Assembly: GCA_965238125.1 (NCBI GenBank)
Contig: OZ250179.1
Coordinates: 6,014,001-6,078,000 of the forward strand
DNA length: 64,000 bases
Source of the DNA: UBA6623 sp965238125
GTDB taxonomy: Bacteria > Acidobacteriota > Terriglobia > Bryobacterales > UBA6623
Direction of reading: 5' to 3'
The notes beneath the pieces are model-generated. The model was not told the DNA's origin, ran no database searches, and saw only the letters and a list, made by a program, of their open reading frames with translations. Every line of letters begins with the position of its first letter. The stretch's first letter is position 1. This document shows positions 1 through 7,684 of the stretch, one piece after another. The position numbers and the translations under genes are program-made.

Positions 1-2
1 TC

Positions 3-140
3 GGTCAACAGCCGGTCTCGGCGAGCTACTGTTTCGCGCAGATGGGCGAGCATACTCATCGGCCCCAGGTTCGTTACTACCAGCTAAACACGTCGCGGGC
101 GCTTTGTCACCACAAAGAGGTGAAAAACCAGCGCGGTTAG
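3..140 (+). CDS. possible 3' end of a truncated protein-coding gene
   Basis: An open frame enters from the left edge in phase with base 3 and ends at TAG 138-140. It gives about 45 residues rich in His, Tyr and Gln (for example RYYQLNTSRALCHH near the end). The residue mix looks like coding sequence, but no family is recognisable from this tail. It is followed by a non-coding gap holding a small palindrome, then by a convergent gene. The call rests only on an open frame and plausible composition. Confidence 0.3.
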   Translation, partial: GQQPVSASYCFAQMGEHTHRPQVRYYQLNTSRALCHHKEVKNQRG

Positions 141-242
141 GGTGTTCGGCCGGCACGCACCCCAAACTTCCGTCCTATGACCCCGATTCCCGCGGCGAGG
201 GTCTTTCCATTCTCTCTTCTCCAAGAACCGCGGGGCTCGGAA

Positions 243-265
243 GGGCAGGCCTGGAGACCTGCCCC
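243..265. repeat. small dispersed palindrome, copy A
   Basis: The sequence GGGCAGGCCTGGAGACCTG followed by CCCC is a near-perfect palindrome. It recurs at 4142-4164 and, in the other orientation, at 32881-32902. Here it lies just beyond the 3' end of the ThuA-like gene. It may act as a hairpin, but no T-tract follows, so it is called a dispersed repeat rather than a terminator. Confidence 0.6.
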
Positions 266-287
266 GCTGAGCTTCGTCCCATGCCGC

Positions 288-1031
288 TCATTCGTCGAGC
301 CGCAACAGCCAACGCAGGGCGTTGCGGATCAGCCTTTGCGTCATGCCGTGGCCCAGGCCCTCGGGTGTGTGCCCAGGCGACAGATAAGCGAACCTGCCGT
401 CGCCCGGCTCGCGCCACCAACCCGCCGGCGCCGCTGTATTATCGCGCGCGATGTTGCGCAACAGCAAGTGCCGAGCGTCGAGAAAATACTTGCTGGTGTG
501 CTGTTCGTCGAAGATTTCGTAGTCTTCCACGCCCTGGGTGATGGGATGCGATTTATCGTCGACGCGAATCGTGAAGACCGCCGGAGGAGGGTGGCCGCCG
601 TAATCGCCGCCAAACAGCTTGTAGTAGAGCCCGCCGGGCGGATAGATGCCGTGCGAGTTGTGAAGCGCGAGAAACGCTCCGCCAGCGTGGACAAAATCCC
701 AAACCGCCTTTTGCTGCTCGTCGGTCATCCATTTGACGTGGGGGCGGTCATGTCCGTCGGGCCAGACCATGCCGTCTTTGAAAAGCATGAGTAGGTCGAC
801 CTGCTTGAGGGCGGCGGCGGTGAGCGCTTCGTGATTTTCGATAAACGTGACGGGGATGTTTTCGCGCAGCAACGCCGGGGCAAGGCCGTCACGGATGTGA
901 ACGGGACTGTGGTAGCGGTCGCCGATCAGGGCCAGAGCCTTGGGCCGCTCGGCGGATTGGTAGACGCGCGACGTATTCTGCGCCGACACAACCGCGGCGG
1001 CGGCGAGCAGCAGAGCGAGGACTCGATGCAT
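288..1031 (-). CDS. secreted ThuA-like domain protein
   Basis: A 247-residue protein with an N-terminal signal peptide (hydrophobic stretch about residues 3-17, cleavage near AVVSA-Q). The rest matches the ThuA-like class I glutamine-amidotransferase fold: the ALIGDRYHSP start strand, the LLMLFKDGM segment, the GGAFLALHNSHG segment near residue 120, HPITQGVEDYEIFDEQH, and the LSPGHTPE end motif. ThuA-like proteins are linked to sugar metabolism and are abundant in PVC bacteria, often exported as here. The substrate is unknown. It is divergent from the cysteine desulfurase gene. Confidence 0.8.
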   Translation of the reverse strand: MHRVLALLLAAAAVVSAQNTSRVYQSAERPKALALIGDRYHSPVHIRDGLAPALLRENIPVTFIENHEALTAAALKQVDLLMLFKDGMVWPDGHDRPHVKWMTDEQQKAVWDFVHAGGAFLALHNSHGIYPPGGLYYKLFGGDYGGHPPPAVFTIRVDDKSHPITQGVEDYEIFDEQHTSKYFLDARHLLLRNIARDNTAAPAGWWREPGDGRFAYLSPGHTPEGLGHGMTQRLIRNALRWLLRLDE

Positions 1032-1200
1032 GTCGGGTCTCCTTGGACGGGTTCGACGAAGTCCGGGGCCGATTGTAGCAGAGCCGAGAGGTCGAAATCA
1101 GCCCATCTCTCCGCGGCCGTCCACTAGGATGATGAGGAATACCGACCGACGACATGCAGGCGGATTCTCGTGCCGTTGCGTTCCTGTCATTGCGTTCCCA

Positions 1201-2376
1201 ATGAAGCTCCCGATCTATCTCGACAGCCATGCCACGACGCCGGTCGATCCGCGGGTGGTCGAGGCCATGTTGCCCTATTTCGGCGCAGTTTTCGGTAACG
1301 CCGCCAGCCGCAATCATTCTTTCGGGTGGGCGGCGGAGAAAGCCGTCGCGCGGGCGCGGGAACAGATCGCCAACCTGATCGGCGCCTCGCCGCGCGAGAT
1401 CGTCTTCACCAGCGGAGCGACCGAGTCGGACAATCTTGCGATCAAGGGCGTCGCCGAGGCGGCCGCCGTGACCGAGCCCCACATCATCACCTGCGCAACC
1501 GAACACAAGGCCGTTCTCGACTGTACGAAACGCCTCGATCAGCGCGGTTACCGGGTCAGCTATCTGCCGGTCGACGGCGAAGGGTTGCTGGACCCCGAAA
1601 AAGTCCGCCGAGCCCTCACGGAGAAGACCATTCTGATTTCGGTCATGGCCGCCAATAACGAAACCGGCGTGATCCAGCCGATTGGCGAGATCAGCCGCAT
1701 CGCTCGCGAACACGGCGTTCCCTTACATGTGGACGCAGCGCAAGCGGTGGGCAAGATTCCTGTCGATGTCGAGCGCGACGGGATTGATCTGATGTCGTAC
1801 ACCGCGCACAAAATGTACGGTCCCAAAGGCATCGGCGCGCTCTATGTTCGACGGCGCGGGAGGCGCGTCGATCTCGCAACGCAAATCGACGGCGGCGGTC
1901 ACGAGAGAGGGCTGCGATCGGGGACGCTGAACGTTCCCGGGATCGTCGGTTTCGGGAAGGCTTGCGAACTTTGCGGGTTGGAAATGGAAGCCGAGGGCGA
2001 GCGCGTCGGCCGGCTTCGCGATCGTCTATGGGAGGGGATCAGCGCGAGACTCGACGGGCTTTCAATCAACGGAAGTCGCGAGCATCGATTGCCGTGGAAC
2101 CTGAACGCGAGTTTCGACGGGGTGGACGGCGAGGCGTTGTTACTCGGGATGGACGACATTGCCGTGTCGAGCGGCTCGGCCTGCACGACCGACACGCCCG
2201 AACCGAGCCACGTTCTGCGGGCGATGGGCGTCAAGCCCGCTTTAGCCCATGCGTCCTTGCGTTTCGGCTTGGGGCGCTTTACGACCGAAGAAGAGATCGA
2301 CTACGCCGTTGACAAGGTGGCGAGGGTCGTCGAGCGTCTAAGGCAGACCGCCGCGGGGTCGAGAGCTTTGGCGTAA
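1201..2376 (+). CDS. iscS: cysteine desulfurase, IscS/NifS class
   Basis: A 391-residue PLP enzyme that removes sulfur from L-cysteine as a persulfide for Fe-S clusters and thiolated tRNA. The start is placed at the ATG of MKLPIYLDSHATTPVD because this is the family N-terminus; the frame stays open upstream. Visible marks: the SGATESDN PLP-phosphate loop near residue 71, His102 stacking on PLP, NNETGVIQP near 152, Schiff-base Lys204 in SYTAHKMYG, and the catalytic Cys328 in SSGSACTTD, at the same number as in E. coli IscS. No iscU, iscA or regulator is adjacent, so it is a stand-alone gene. No clear ribosome site precedes the start. Confidence 0.92.
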   Translation: MKLPIYLDSHATTPVDPRVVEAMLPYFGAVFGNAASRNHSFGWAAEKAVARAREQIANLIGASPREIVFTSGATESDNLAIKGVAEAAAVTEPHIITCATEHKAVLDCTKRLDQRGYRVSYLPVDGEGLLDPEKVRRALTEKTILISVMAANNETGVIQPIGEISRIAREHGVPLHVDAAQAVGKIPVDVERDGIDLMSYTAHKMYGPKGIGALYVRRRGRRVDLATQIDGGGHERGLRSGTLNVPGIVGFGKACELCGLEMEAEGERVGRLRDRLWEGISARLDGLSINGSREHRLPWNLNASFDGVDGEALLLGMDDIAVSSGSACTTDTPEPSHVLRAMGVKPALAHASLRFGLGRFTTEEEIDYAVDKVARVVERLRQTAAGSRALA

Positions 2377-2445
2377 GGCGCTTCCGCACGAGTGGCGACC
2401 TAGCCGGCAGCGACCGGCGCTCGTGCCGGTCCGCCGAGCGCTGAT

Positions 2446-2937
2446 TTACGACGCCTCGCTGTCGCCGCTCGGCCCGTAGATGTCGGGGTGCTTGCCGCCC
2501 ATGGGCCGAATGTAGGTGCTGAGCTGACCGCGATGATGGACCGTGTCGAGCAAAAGGAGCCAGGCGGTATAGCCCAGCGGGGCTTCGAAATGCGTGTGAC
2601 CATCGAGGTTGAACTTGTTGTTCGTCGTGATCCAGGTTTCCTCGTCGAGGCCCTTTAGGAGTTCCTCGAAACGGCTGTTTGAAGCCTTGAACTTCGCCAC
2701 CGCGTCGGGAATATCCTCGAACGGCAACTCGTTGCGATGGTTGATCGTTCCGCCGGCGCCGGCGAGTTCGACCAAGTCTTCGACGTGGCCCAGCAGATGA
2801 CCCACGATGGCACGCGCCGTGCGTGATTTCTCGTGCGGTTGGTAGTCGAGCTTGTCGCTCGGCAGGGCCTCAAAAACGCTCATCGTCAGGGGCAATTCCT
2901 CGGACCATTTTTGGATGAAAAATTCTCGTTCGGTCAT
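2446..2937 (-). CDS. DinB-family four-helix protein
   Basis: A 163-residue DinB/YfiT-like protein. It shows the family pattern of an N-terminal helix (FIQKWSEELPLTM), a metal-ligand His region (VGHLLGHVEDL, about residues 46-56), and the C-terminal DTVHHRGQLSTYIRPMG motif whose histidines complete a metal site. Members act in thiol-dependent detoxification or stress, often as S-transferases, but the activity here is not determinable. It starts 18 bp after the MarR gene on the same strand, so the two form an operon and the DinB protein is probably the regulated product. Confidence 0.85.
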   Translation of the reverse strand: MTEREFFIQKWSEELPLTMSVFEALPSDKLDYQPHEKSRTARAIVGHLLGHVEDLVELAGAGGTINHRNELPFEDIPDAVAKFKASNSRFEELLKGLDEETWITTNNKFNLDGHTHFEAPLGYTAWLLLLDTVHHRGQLSTYIRPMGGKHPDIYGPSGDSEAS

Positions 2938-2955
2938 GTCTTCCTCCTCTCCCGG

Positions 2956-3492
2956 TTAGGGTTTGCGTTGTCTCTTTCGTTGCTTCGGCCTCGGCTCGGC
3001 GTCATCGGTTGCCGGCTCATGACTGAGCCGAAGCGTGTCGAGTAGAGAAATCAGCTTTCGCTGATCCTTCTCGCTCAGTGCGTCGGCGGCGGAGCCGGCG
3101 ATGGCCATGACGGGTTGGTGCAGACGCTCGAGGAGCTTCAGCCCTTCCGCCGTGATACGGCAAATCACCTGCCGGCGGTCGCTCTTGGGGGTTTCGCGCT
3201 CGACCCACCCCTGTGCGTCGAGTCGGTCGATCAACCGGGTCACGCCCGGCGTGCGCTCGAGCATGCGCTCGCGGATTGCCAGCGTCGGCAGCCCGTCGGG
3301 TTGCGCGCCGCGCAGGATTCGCAGCACGTTGTACCGCTGCGAGGTGATTCCGTGAGCCTCGTAGACTTGGTTGAGTAATCGCCGCACCACATCGGTGGTC
3401 CGCATCAGCCCGAGAACGATCTCTTGGCTCGCCGACTCGAAGGGCCGCTGCTGGTGGATGGCCTTCTGTAGAGAGCCGGCGTTGCGCGACAT
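2956..3492 (-). CDS. MarR-family transcriptional regulator
   Basis: A 178-residue winged-helix regulator. The MarR fold is visible from QEIVLGLMRTTDVVRRLL through the recognition region ITSQRYNVLRILRGAQPDGLPTLAIRERMLERTPGVTRLIDRL to the wing GWVERETPKSDRRQVICRITAEG. The C-terminal tail is rich in Lys and Arg. It lies upstream of the DinB gene and just downstream of a 20-bp palindrome that overlaps its likely promoter, so autorepression relieved by a ligand is expected. The ligand is unknown. Confidence 0.9.
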   Translation of the reverse strand: MSRNAGSLQKAIHQQRPFESASQEIVLGLMRTTDVVRRLLNQVYEAHGITSQRYNVLRILRGAQPDGLPTLAIRERMLERTPGVTRLIDRLDAQGWVERETPKSDRRQVICRITAEGLKLLERLHQPVMAIAGSAADALSEKDQRKLISLLDTLRLSHEPATDDAEPRPKQRKRQRKP

Positions 3493-3500
3493 GTGAATAG

Positions 3501-3531
3501 ACTATATGACTATAGTTAACATGTCAACTAT
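3501..3531 (-). promoter_or_regulatory. promoter and probable MarR operator
   Basis: An AT-rich island in GC-rich DNA. Bases 3512-3531 read ATAGTTAACATGTCAACTAT, a palindrome with one mismatch per 10-base half. On the minus strand it contains a consensus TTGACA (3527-3522). ACTATA at 3501-3506 gives a minus-strand TATAGT 15 bp further on. A transcript from this promoter would begin within a few bases of the MarR start codon (3492). Binding of the regulator would cover the -35 box. Further ATAGTT-like repeats lie upstream to about 3550. Confidence 0.6.
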
Positions 3532-3712
3532 TATCTTTTGAACTATTTGAGGGCGCCTTCACGGGGTCCATCAGTGGAGGACGGACGCCGCGGCGACTGA
3601 CAGCCCGTGCCGGAACCGACCTAAGACTTCACTGGGGCGGTCCGGCCGGCTCCCGATTTCGGCCATGGTAAACTCAAGAAAAGAGCGATCGAAGGAAAGT
3701 CAAGGAACGGCC

Positions 3713-3931
3713 ATGAAAGCGGAAATCCACCCTGACTACCAATTGGTGACGGTCAACTGCGCCTGCGGGAGCAGTTTCCAGACCCGTTCCACCCACTCGG
3801 GCGACATCCACGTCGAAATTTGCTCGGCCTGCCACCCGTTCTTCACGGGGAAGCAGAAATTGGTCGATACGGCCGGTCGCGTCGAGCGCTTCCGCAGGAA
3901 ATACGCGAAGGTGGAAGCCTCGAAGAACTAG
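3713..3931 (+). CDS. rpmE: 50S ribosomal protein L31
   Basis: A 72-residue zinc-binding (C+) L31 of the large ribosomal subunit. It starts MKAEIHPDY and has Cys16, Cys18, Cys37 and Cys40 at the E. coli positions, with the CSACHPFFTGKQKLVDTAGRVERF core. The start is the ATG at 3713, preceded by AAGGA seven bases upstream; the frame stays open further upstream, but the family begins here. Its TAG stop lies inside the CTAG that flanks the 185-bp element immediately downstream. Confidence 0.95.
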   Translation: MKAEIHPDYQLVTVNCACGSSFQTRSTHSGDIHVEICSACHPFFTGKQKLVDTAGRVERFRRKYAKVEASKN

Positions 3932-4112
3932 CCCGCATTTCTCTCCGCCTGACGAGCAAAGCACACGATAGGCCCGCCATTACTTCGTTGCGCTTGCTCG
4001 CCGTGCTCACCGTACTGTTCAAGTACGCCTCCGCGCGCCAAGCGGCGCGCGCCTCGTACTGACGGACCTTTCATGCACTTTGCCTCGCCACGCGGTGAGA
4101 AAAGCGGGCTAG
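3928..4112. mobile_element. 185-bp MITE-like element, copy 1
   Basis: A non-coding 185-bp unit that recurs at 7491-7675 with only two differences by eye. Both ends are inverted repeats: CCCGCATTTCTC at the left and GAGAAAAGCGGG at the right, with weaker pairing for about 40 bases (CCGCNTGNCGAG shared). CTAG flanks each end in both copies and looks like a target duplication. The inside holds smaller palindromes (GTACTGTTCAAGTAC, GCGCGCCAAGCGGCGCGC). There is no open frame of note. This fits a miniature inverted-repeat element moved by a transposase elsewhere in the genome. Confidence 0.8.
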
Positions 4113-4141
4113 GGTCTCACGTTACCCCTGAAATGCCGGCC

Positions 4142-4164
4142 GGGCAGGCCTGGAGACCTGACCC
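4142..4164. repeat. small dispersed palindrome, copy B
   Basis: GGGCAGGCCTGGAGACCTG then ACCC matches copy A at 243-265 with one change. It lies between the 185-bp element and the 3' end of the DASS transporter gene. Confidence 0.55.
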
Positions 4165-4171
4165 ACTGCTG

Positions 4172-5626
4172 CTACCAGAGGCCGATCAGCTTCCACCACA
4201 CCAGCCCGGTCGAGACCCACACGGCCAGGTTCCATAACGAGAGCAGGAAGCCGACCTTCCACCAGTCGCGAAAGCCGACGTAGTTTTGCGCAAAAAACAT
4301 CGGCGCCGGTACCGTTCCGTAGTGAGTTAGCCCGGCGGCCGGGCTTGCCAGGCAGGCAAAGGCGTAGACGGTGAGACCCGCCGGCGCGCCTCGCGAGACC
4401 AGCAAGGCGACGAAGGGCGGAAACATCGCCAGGAAGTGCATCGTGATGCTCGCAAACCCGTAGTGGGCGTAGAAATAAACGAGCAAGGCGATCGCGAATA
4501 GCGCGGGCCACCCGAGCCCGCTCAGCGATTCGCCCACCGAGTCGGCGAAAGCCCGCGTGATGCCGTAGTCGTTGAGGGCCGCGCCCAGGCGGACCACGCC
4601 TCCGTACCAGATAAAGACGTCCCAGGTCTGACGCTCGCTCACCGCGTCGTCCCACGTTAGAACCCCAGTCAGGAACAAGGCGCAGGCTCCCGACAGCGCC
4701 GTCAAGGTGACCGGCATGCCGTGCAAACCCGAGGTCACCCACAGCCCGCAAACGAGCGCGAAGACCCCGAGCACGATTTTTTGGCCGCCGTCGAGGGGAC
4801 CCATCTTTGCGAGCTCCTCGCGGGCGAAGGCCGGGGCCTCGGGGGTTTGTTGGATTTCGGGCCGGATCAGTTTGCCGACCAGCCAAGGGACGCCCAGCAG
4901 GCTCGCGAGCCCCGGGACCAGCGCCGCCCAGGCCCACCCGGGCCAGGTCACCTCGAACGACGCGGCGTCTTGGGCCAGGCTGACAATCACCGCGTTACCG
5001 GCTTGCGCCGTAAGAAACATCCCGGCAACGACGCACTCGCCCTGATACAGTGCGGCCATTAGAAAAGCGCCGAGTCGTCCGGCGGTTTTGCCGGGGTGCG
5101 ATCCGTGGAGTTCGGCCAAGCTGCGCGCGATGGGGAGAATAACGCCGCCGGTTCGGGCGGTGTTTGACGGAATGATCGTGGCCAGCGTGAGGTCGCTGAA
5201 CACCAGCGCATAAGCGGTGCCGAGCGAGCTGCCGCCGAACACGCGCAGGAAGAGCAGAGCGATGCGCCGGGCCAGGCCGGTCTTGATCAGCGCCCGCGCG
5301 ATCAAAAAGGCCGAAAGCACCAGCCACACGACGGGGTTGGCGTAGCCGCTCAGCGCGTCTCGGATCTCCAATGTCCCGGTGAGGGCGGCCACCGTGAGGG
5401 CGAGAAGGATCAAGACGCTGCCCGGGAACGGGCGCAGCATCAGCCCGGCGATGGTCGCGACGAAGATCGAAAAAAGCCGCCAGCCTTCCGCTGAGACTGC
5501 CTCGGGTCGCGGCCAAAGCCAATAGACAGCGCATCCCAGAACGACAAGACCGAGCAGCTTAGCCCGCGCGGAGGGTTCAATCGTCGAGGAAGAGCCGTCG
5601 GGCGGCGGTTCGGGGGTGTCGGTCAT
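4172..5626 (-). CDS. DASS-family sodium/dicarboxylate symporter
   Basis: A 484-residue inner-membrane transporter of the DASS/SLC13 family, which moves di- and tricarboxylates or sulfate with Na+. About 12 hydrophobic segments are visible. Family marks: the first hairpin SDLTLATIIPSNTARTGGVILPIARSL contains the SNT motif that binds Na+ and carboxylate (near residue 155). The pseudo-symmetric second half has HYGFASITMHFLAMFPPF and ends in GLTHYGTVPAPMFFAQNYV. In the second hairpin the canonical SNT-like signature is less clear. The substrate cannot be set from sequence. It follows etfA on the same strand after a gap of nearly 90 bp, so operon membership is uncertain. Confidence 0.85.
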   Translation of the reverse strand: MTDTPEPPPDGSSSTIEPSARAKLLGLVVLGCAVYWLWPRPEAVSAEGWRLFSIFVATIAGLMLRPFPGSVLILLALTVAALTGTLEIRDALSGYANPVVWLVLSAFLIARALIKTGLARRIALLFLRVFGGSSLGTAYALVFSDLTLATIIPSNTARTGGVILPIARSLAELHGSHPGKTAGRLGAFLMAALYQGECVVAGMFLTAQAGNAVIVSLAQDAASFEVTWPGWAWAALVPGLASLLGVPWLVGKLIRPEIQQTPEAPAFAREELAKMGPLDGGQKIVLGVFALVCGLWVTSGLHGMPVTLTALSGACALFLTGVLTWDDAVSERQTWDVFIWYGGVVRLGAALNDYGITRAFADSVGESLSGLGWPALFAIALLVYFYAHYGFASITMHFLAMFPPFVALLVSRGAPAGLTVYAFACLASPAAGLTHYGTVPAPMFFAQNYVGFRDWWKVGFLLSLWNLAVWVSTGLVWWKLIGLW

Positions 5627-5713
5627 TCAGCGCGGTATTGTAGCGCAGGCGGAGTCGATCGACGGTCCAGCCATCCGCGGTACTCCGCCGGCCGTTCTCC
5701 CGTGCATTGCTCT

Positions 5714-6700
5714 TCAATCCGCTTTCGCAGCGAGGATGGCCTCGGTTAGGGCCGGGACGACCTCGAACAGATCGCCCACAATCCCGTAGTCGGCGATTTC
5801 GAAGATCGGGGCTCCGGGGTCTTGGTTGATGGCGACGATTGTTTTCGCGCCCTTCATGCCGACCACATGCTGGATCGCGCCGGAGATGCCAACGGCGAGA
5901 TAGAGCTTCGGCGAGACAGTTTGTCCCGAGCTGCCGACTTGGCGCTCGAGGGGCAGCCAGCCGTTGTCGCAGACCGGCCGCGAGGCGGCGACTTCGCCTC
6001 CCAGCGCTTCGGCCAGTTTTTCGGCGATGGGAATGTTCTCGGGGTCCTTGATGCCGCGGCCGACAGAAACGATGATGTCGGCCGAGGAAAGATCGACTTC
6101 GCCCTTCGACTCGCGGAACCATTCACCGTGGCGCGTTCGGATATCGCCCGGCTCGATCGCGATCTCGACATTCTCGACAGGCGCGGGGTTGTCGGCCAAC
6201 TCCAGCGCGTCGCCGCGAAAGGCTCCCGACTGGATCGACGCAAAGTAGGGCGGGTCGCCCGCGAGCGTCACGTCGGCGTTCATCTTGCCCTGGAAGAGTT
6301 GCCGCACGAAAACGACACGTCCTTCCTCGACGCGGATACCGACGGCGTCGCTCAAGAAAGGCCGATTTAGTCGGGTGGCAAGCTTGGGGCCGTAATCGCG
6401 GACGAAATAGGTGTGCGGAAACAAGACCAGTCGAGGCAAGGTCTTCTCAATGACTTGCTCAAGAGCGCGCGTATAGCCGTCCGGGGAATAAGCGGCCAGT
6501 AGATCGTGCTCGGCGGTAAGAACGCGGTTCACCTTGTGTCCGGCCAACTCGTCGGCAAGGGTTCCAAGGCCCGAGCCTACAACGAGCACGGAGAGTTCCG
6601 CATCCAGCGAGGCGGCGATCTGTTGCCCGGCCGCCAGCGTCTCCCACGACATCTTGTGCCATTTGCCGCCGTGCTGTTCGGTAACGACCAGGACGCTCAT
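5714..6700 (-). CDS. etfA: electron transfer flavoprotein, alpha subunit
   Basis: A 328-residue FAD-binding ETF alpha subunit. It accepts electrons from acyl-CoA and related dehydrogenases and passes them to ETF-quinone oxidoreductase. The N-terminal Rossmann-like domain starts MSVLVVTEQHGG. The C-terminal FAD domain has SVGRGIKDPENI, VCDNGWLPLERQVGSSGQTVSPKLYLA, GISGAIQHVVGMKGAKTIVAINQDPGAPIFEIADYGIVGD, all classic ETF alpha. Its ATG overlaps the TGA of etfB by four bases (ATGA), so the two subunits are translationally coupled. Confidence 0.95.
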   Translation of the reverse strand: MSVLVVTEQHGGKWHKMSWETLAAGQQIAASLDAELSVLVVGSGLGTLADELAGHKVNRVLTAEHDLLAAYSPDGYTRALEQVIEKTLPRLVLFPHTYFVRDYGPKLATRLNRPFLSDAVGIRVEEGRVVFVRQLFQGKMNADVTLAGDPPYFASIQSGAFRGDALELADNPAPVENVEIAIEPGDIRTRHGEWFRESKGEVDLSSADIIVSVGRGIKDPENIPIAEKLAEALGGEVAASRPVCDNGWLPLERQVGSSGQTVSPKLYLAVGISGAIQHVVGMKGAKTIVAINQDPGAPIFEIADYGIVGDLFEVVPALTEAILAAKAD

Positions 6701-7467
6701 AGGATTCTTGCCTCGAACTTGAGCTTCTCGGCCAGCTTTTCAGCGGCCTCTTTCGGGGAACCTTCGAGAAACTGCGTTTCCTTCGTCTTCACCGGCGTGT
6801 ATAGGCGTTCGATGGTCTGACTGACTTCGGGCACGACCCCCAACTCTTGGGCCAAGTGGCGCTCGAGCGGTTTTTTCTTGGCTTTCTTGATGCCCATTAG
6901 CGTCGCGTAACGCAGCTTGTTGATGCCGGATTGGATCGTTAGCAGGGCGGGCAGGGGCATTTCGATGTTTTGAAACCACCCGGCCTCGAGTTCGCGCTTC
7001 ACCTGGATACCGTCGTCGGAGACGTTGACCTCCATGATGATCGTGGCGTGCGGCAGATTGAGCAACTCGGCCAAGACGACGCCCGTTTGCCCGAAGCCCA
7101 CGTCGTCCGATTGCAAGCCGGTCAAGATGATGTCGGGCGATTCGGTGGCCAGCGCGGCGGCCAGCGCCTTGGCCGCAGCCAGGGTATCGGCGTGGGCGAA
7201 ACCTTCGTCCTCGACCAGGATGCCGCGGTCGGCGCCCTTGGCGAGCGCTTCGCGGATCGCGGCGCCGGCGCGCTCGGGGCCGGCCGAAACGGCGACGACC
7301 TCGCCGCCGTGTTTTTCCTTGAGTCGCAGCCCCTCTTCGAGCGCGAAGGCGTCGGGCTCATTCATTTCATAGGTGAGATCGGATTCGTCGATCCACTTCT
7401 CGTCCTCGGCCGGACGGATCACCGAGTCGCGTGCGGGCGTTTGTTTGAGGCAGACGAAGATGTTCAT
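6697..7467 (-). CDS. etfB: electron transfer flavoprotein, beta subunit
   Basis: A 256-residue AMP-binding ETF beta subunit, partner of etfA. The start is placed at the ATG of MNIFVCLKQTPARDSVIR, the family N-terminus. The longer open frame begins inside the upstream 185-bp element and is not used. Marks: NEPDAFALEEGLRLKEK near residue 37, VSAGPERAGAAIREALAKGAD near residue 60, the DVGFGQTGVVLAELL segment, and the C-terminal IKKAKKKPLE AMP-loop region. Which dehydrogenase it serves cannot be told; no acyl-CoA dehydrogenase lies in the window. Confidence 0.95.
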   Translation of the reverse strand: MNIFVCLKQTPARDSVIRPAEDEKWIDESDLTYEMNEPDAFALEEGLRLKEKHGGEVVAVSAGPERAGAAIREALAKGADRGILVEDEGFAHADTLAAAKALAAALATESPDIILTGLQSDDVGFGQTGVVLAELLNLPHATIIMEVNVSDDGIQVKRELEAGWFQNIEMPLPALLTIQSGINKLRYATLMGIKKAKKKPLERHLAQELGVVPEVSQTIERLYTPVKTKETQFLEGSPKEAAEKLAEKLKFEARIL

Positions 7468-7490
7468 GGCCGAACGCTCTGCGGACGAGC

Positions 7491-7675
7491 CTAGCCCGCA
7501 TTTCTCACCGCCTGACGAGCAAAGCACACGATAGGCCCGCCATTACTTCGTTGCGCTTGCTCGCCGTGCTCACCGTACTGTTCAAGTACGCCTCCGCGCG
7601 CCAAGCGGCGCGCGCCTCGTACTGACAGACCTTTCATGCACTTTGCCTCGCCACGCGGTGAGAAAAGCGGGCTAG
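7491..7675. mobile_element. 185-bp MITE-like element, copy 2
   Basis: The second copy of the element at 3928-4112, same orientation, same length, two differences by eye. It sits between the start of etfB and the end of fabF, and is flanked by CTAG on both sides. By position it separates etfB from the upstream fabF-acpP unit, so etfBA expression may depend on a promoter in or beside the element. Confidence 0.8.
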
Positions 7676-7684
7676 AGCGGACCC

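Noticed and set aside
1030..1200. Upstream extension of the cysteine desulfurase
   Set aside because: The frame is open, but the family begins at MKLPIYLDSHAT and the extension overlaps the start region of the divergent ThuA gene.
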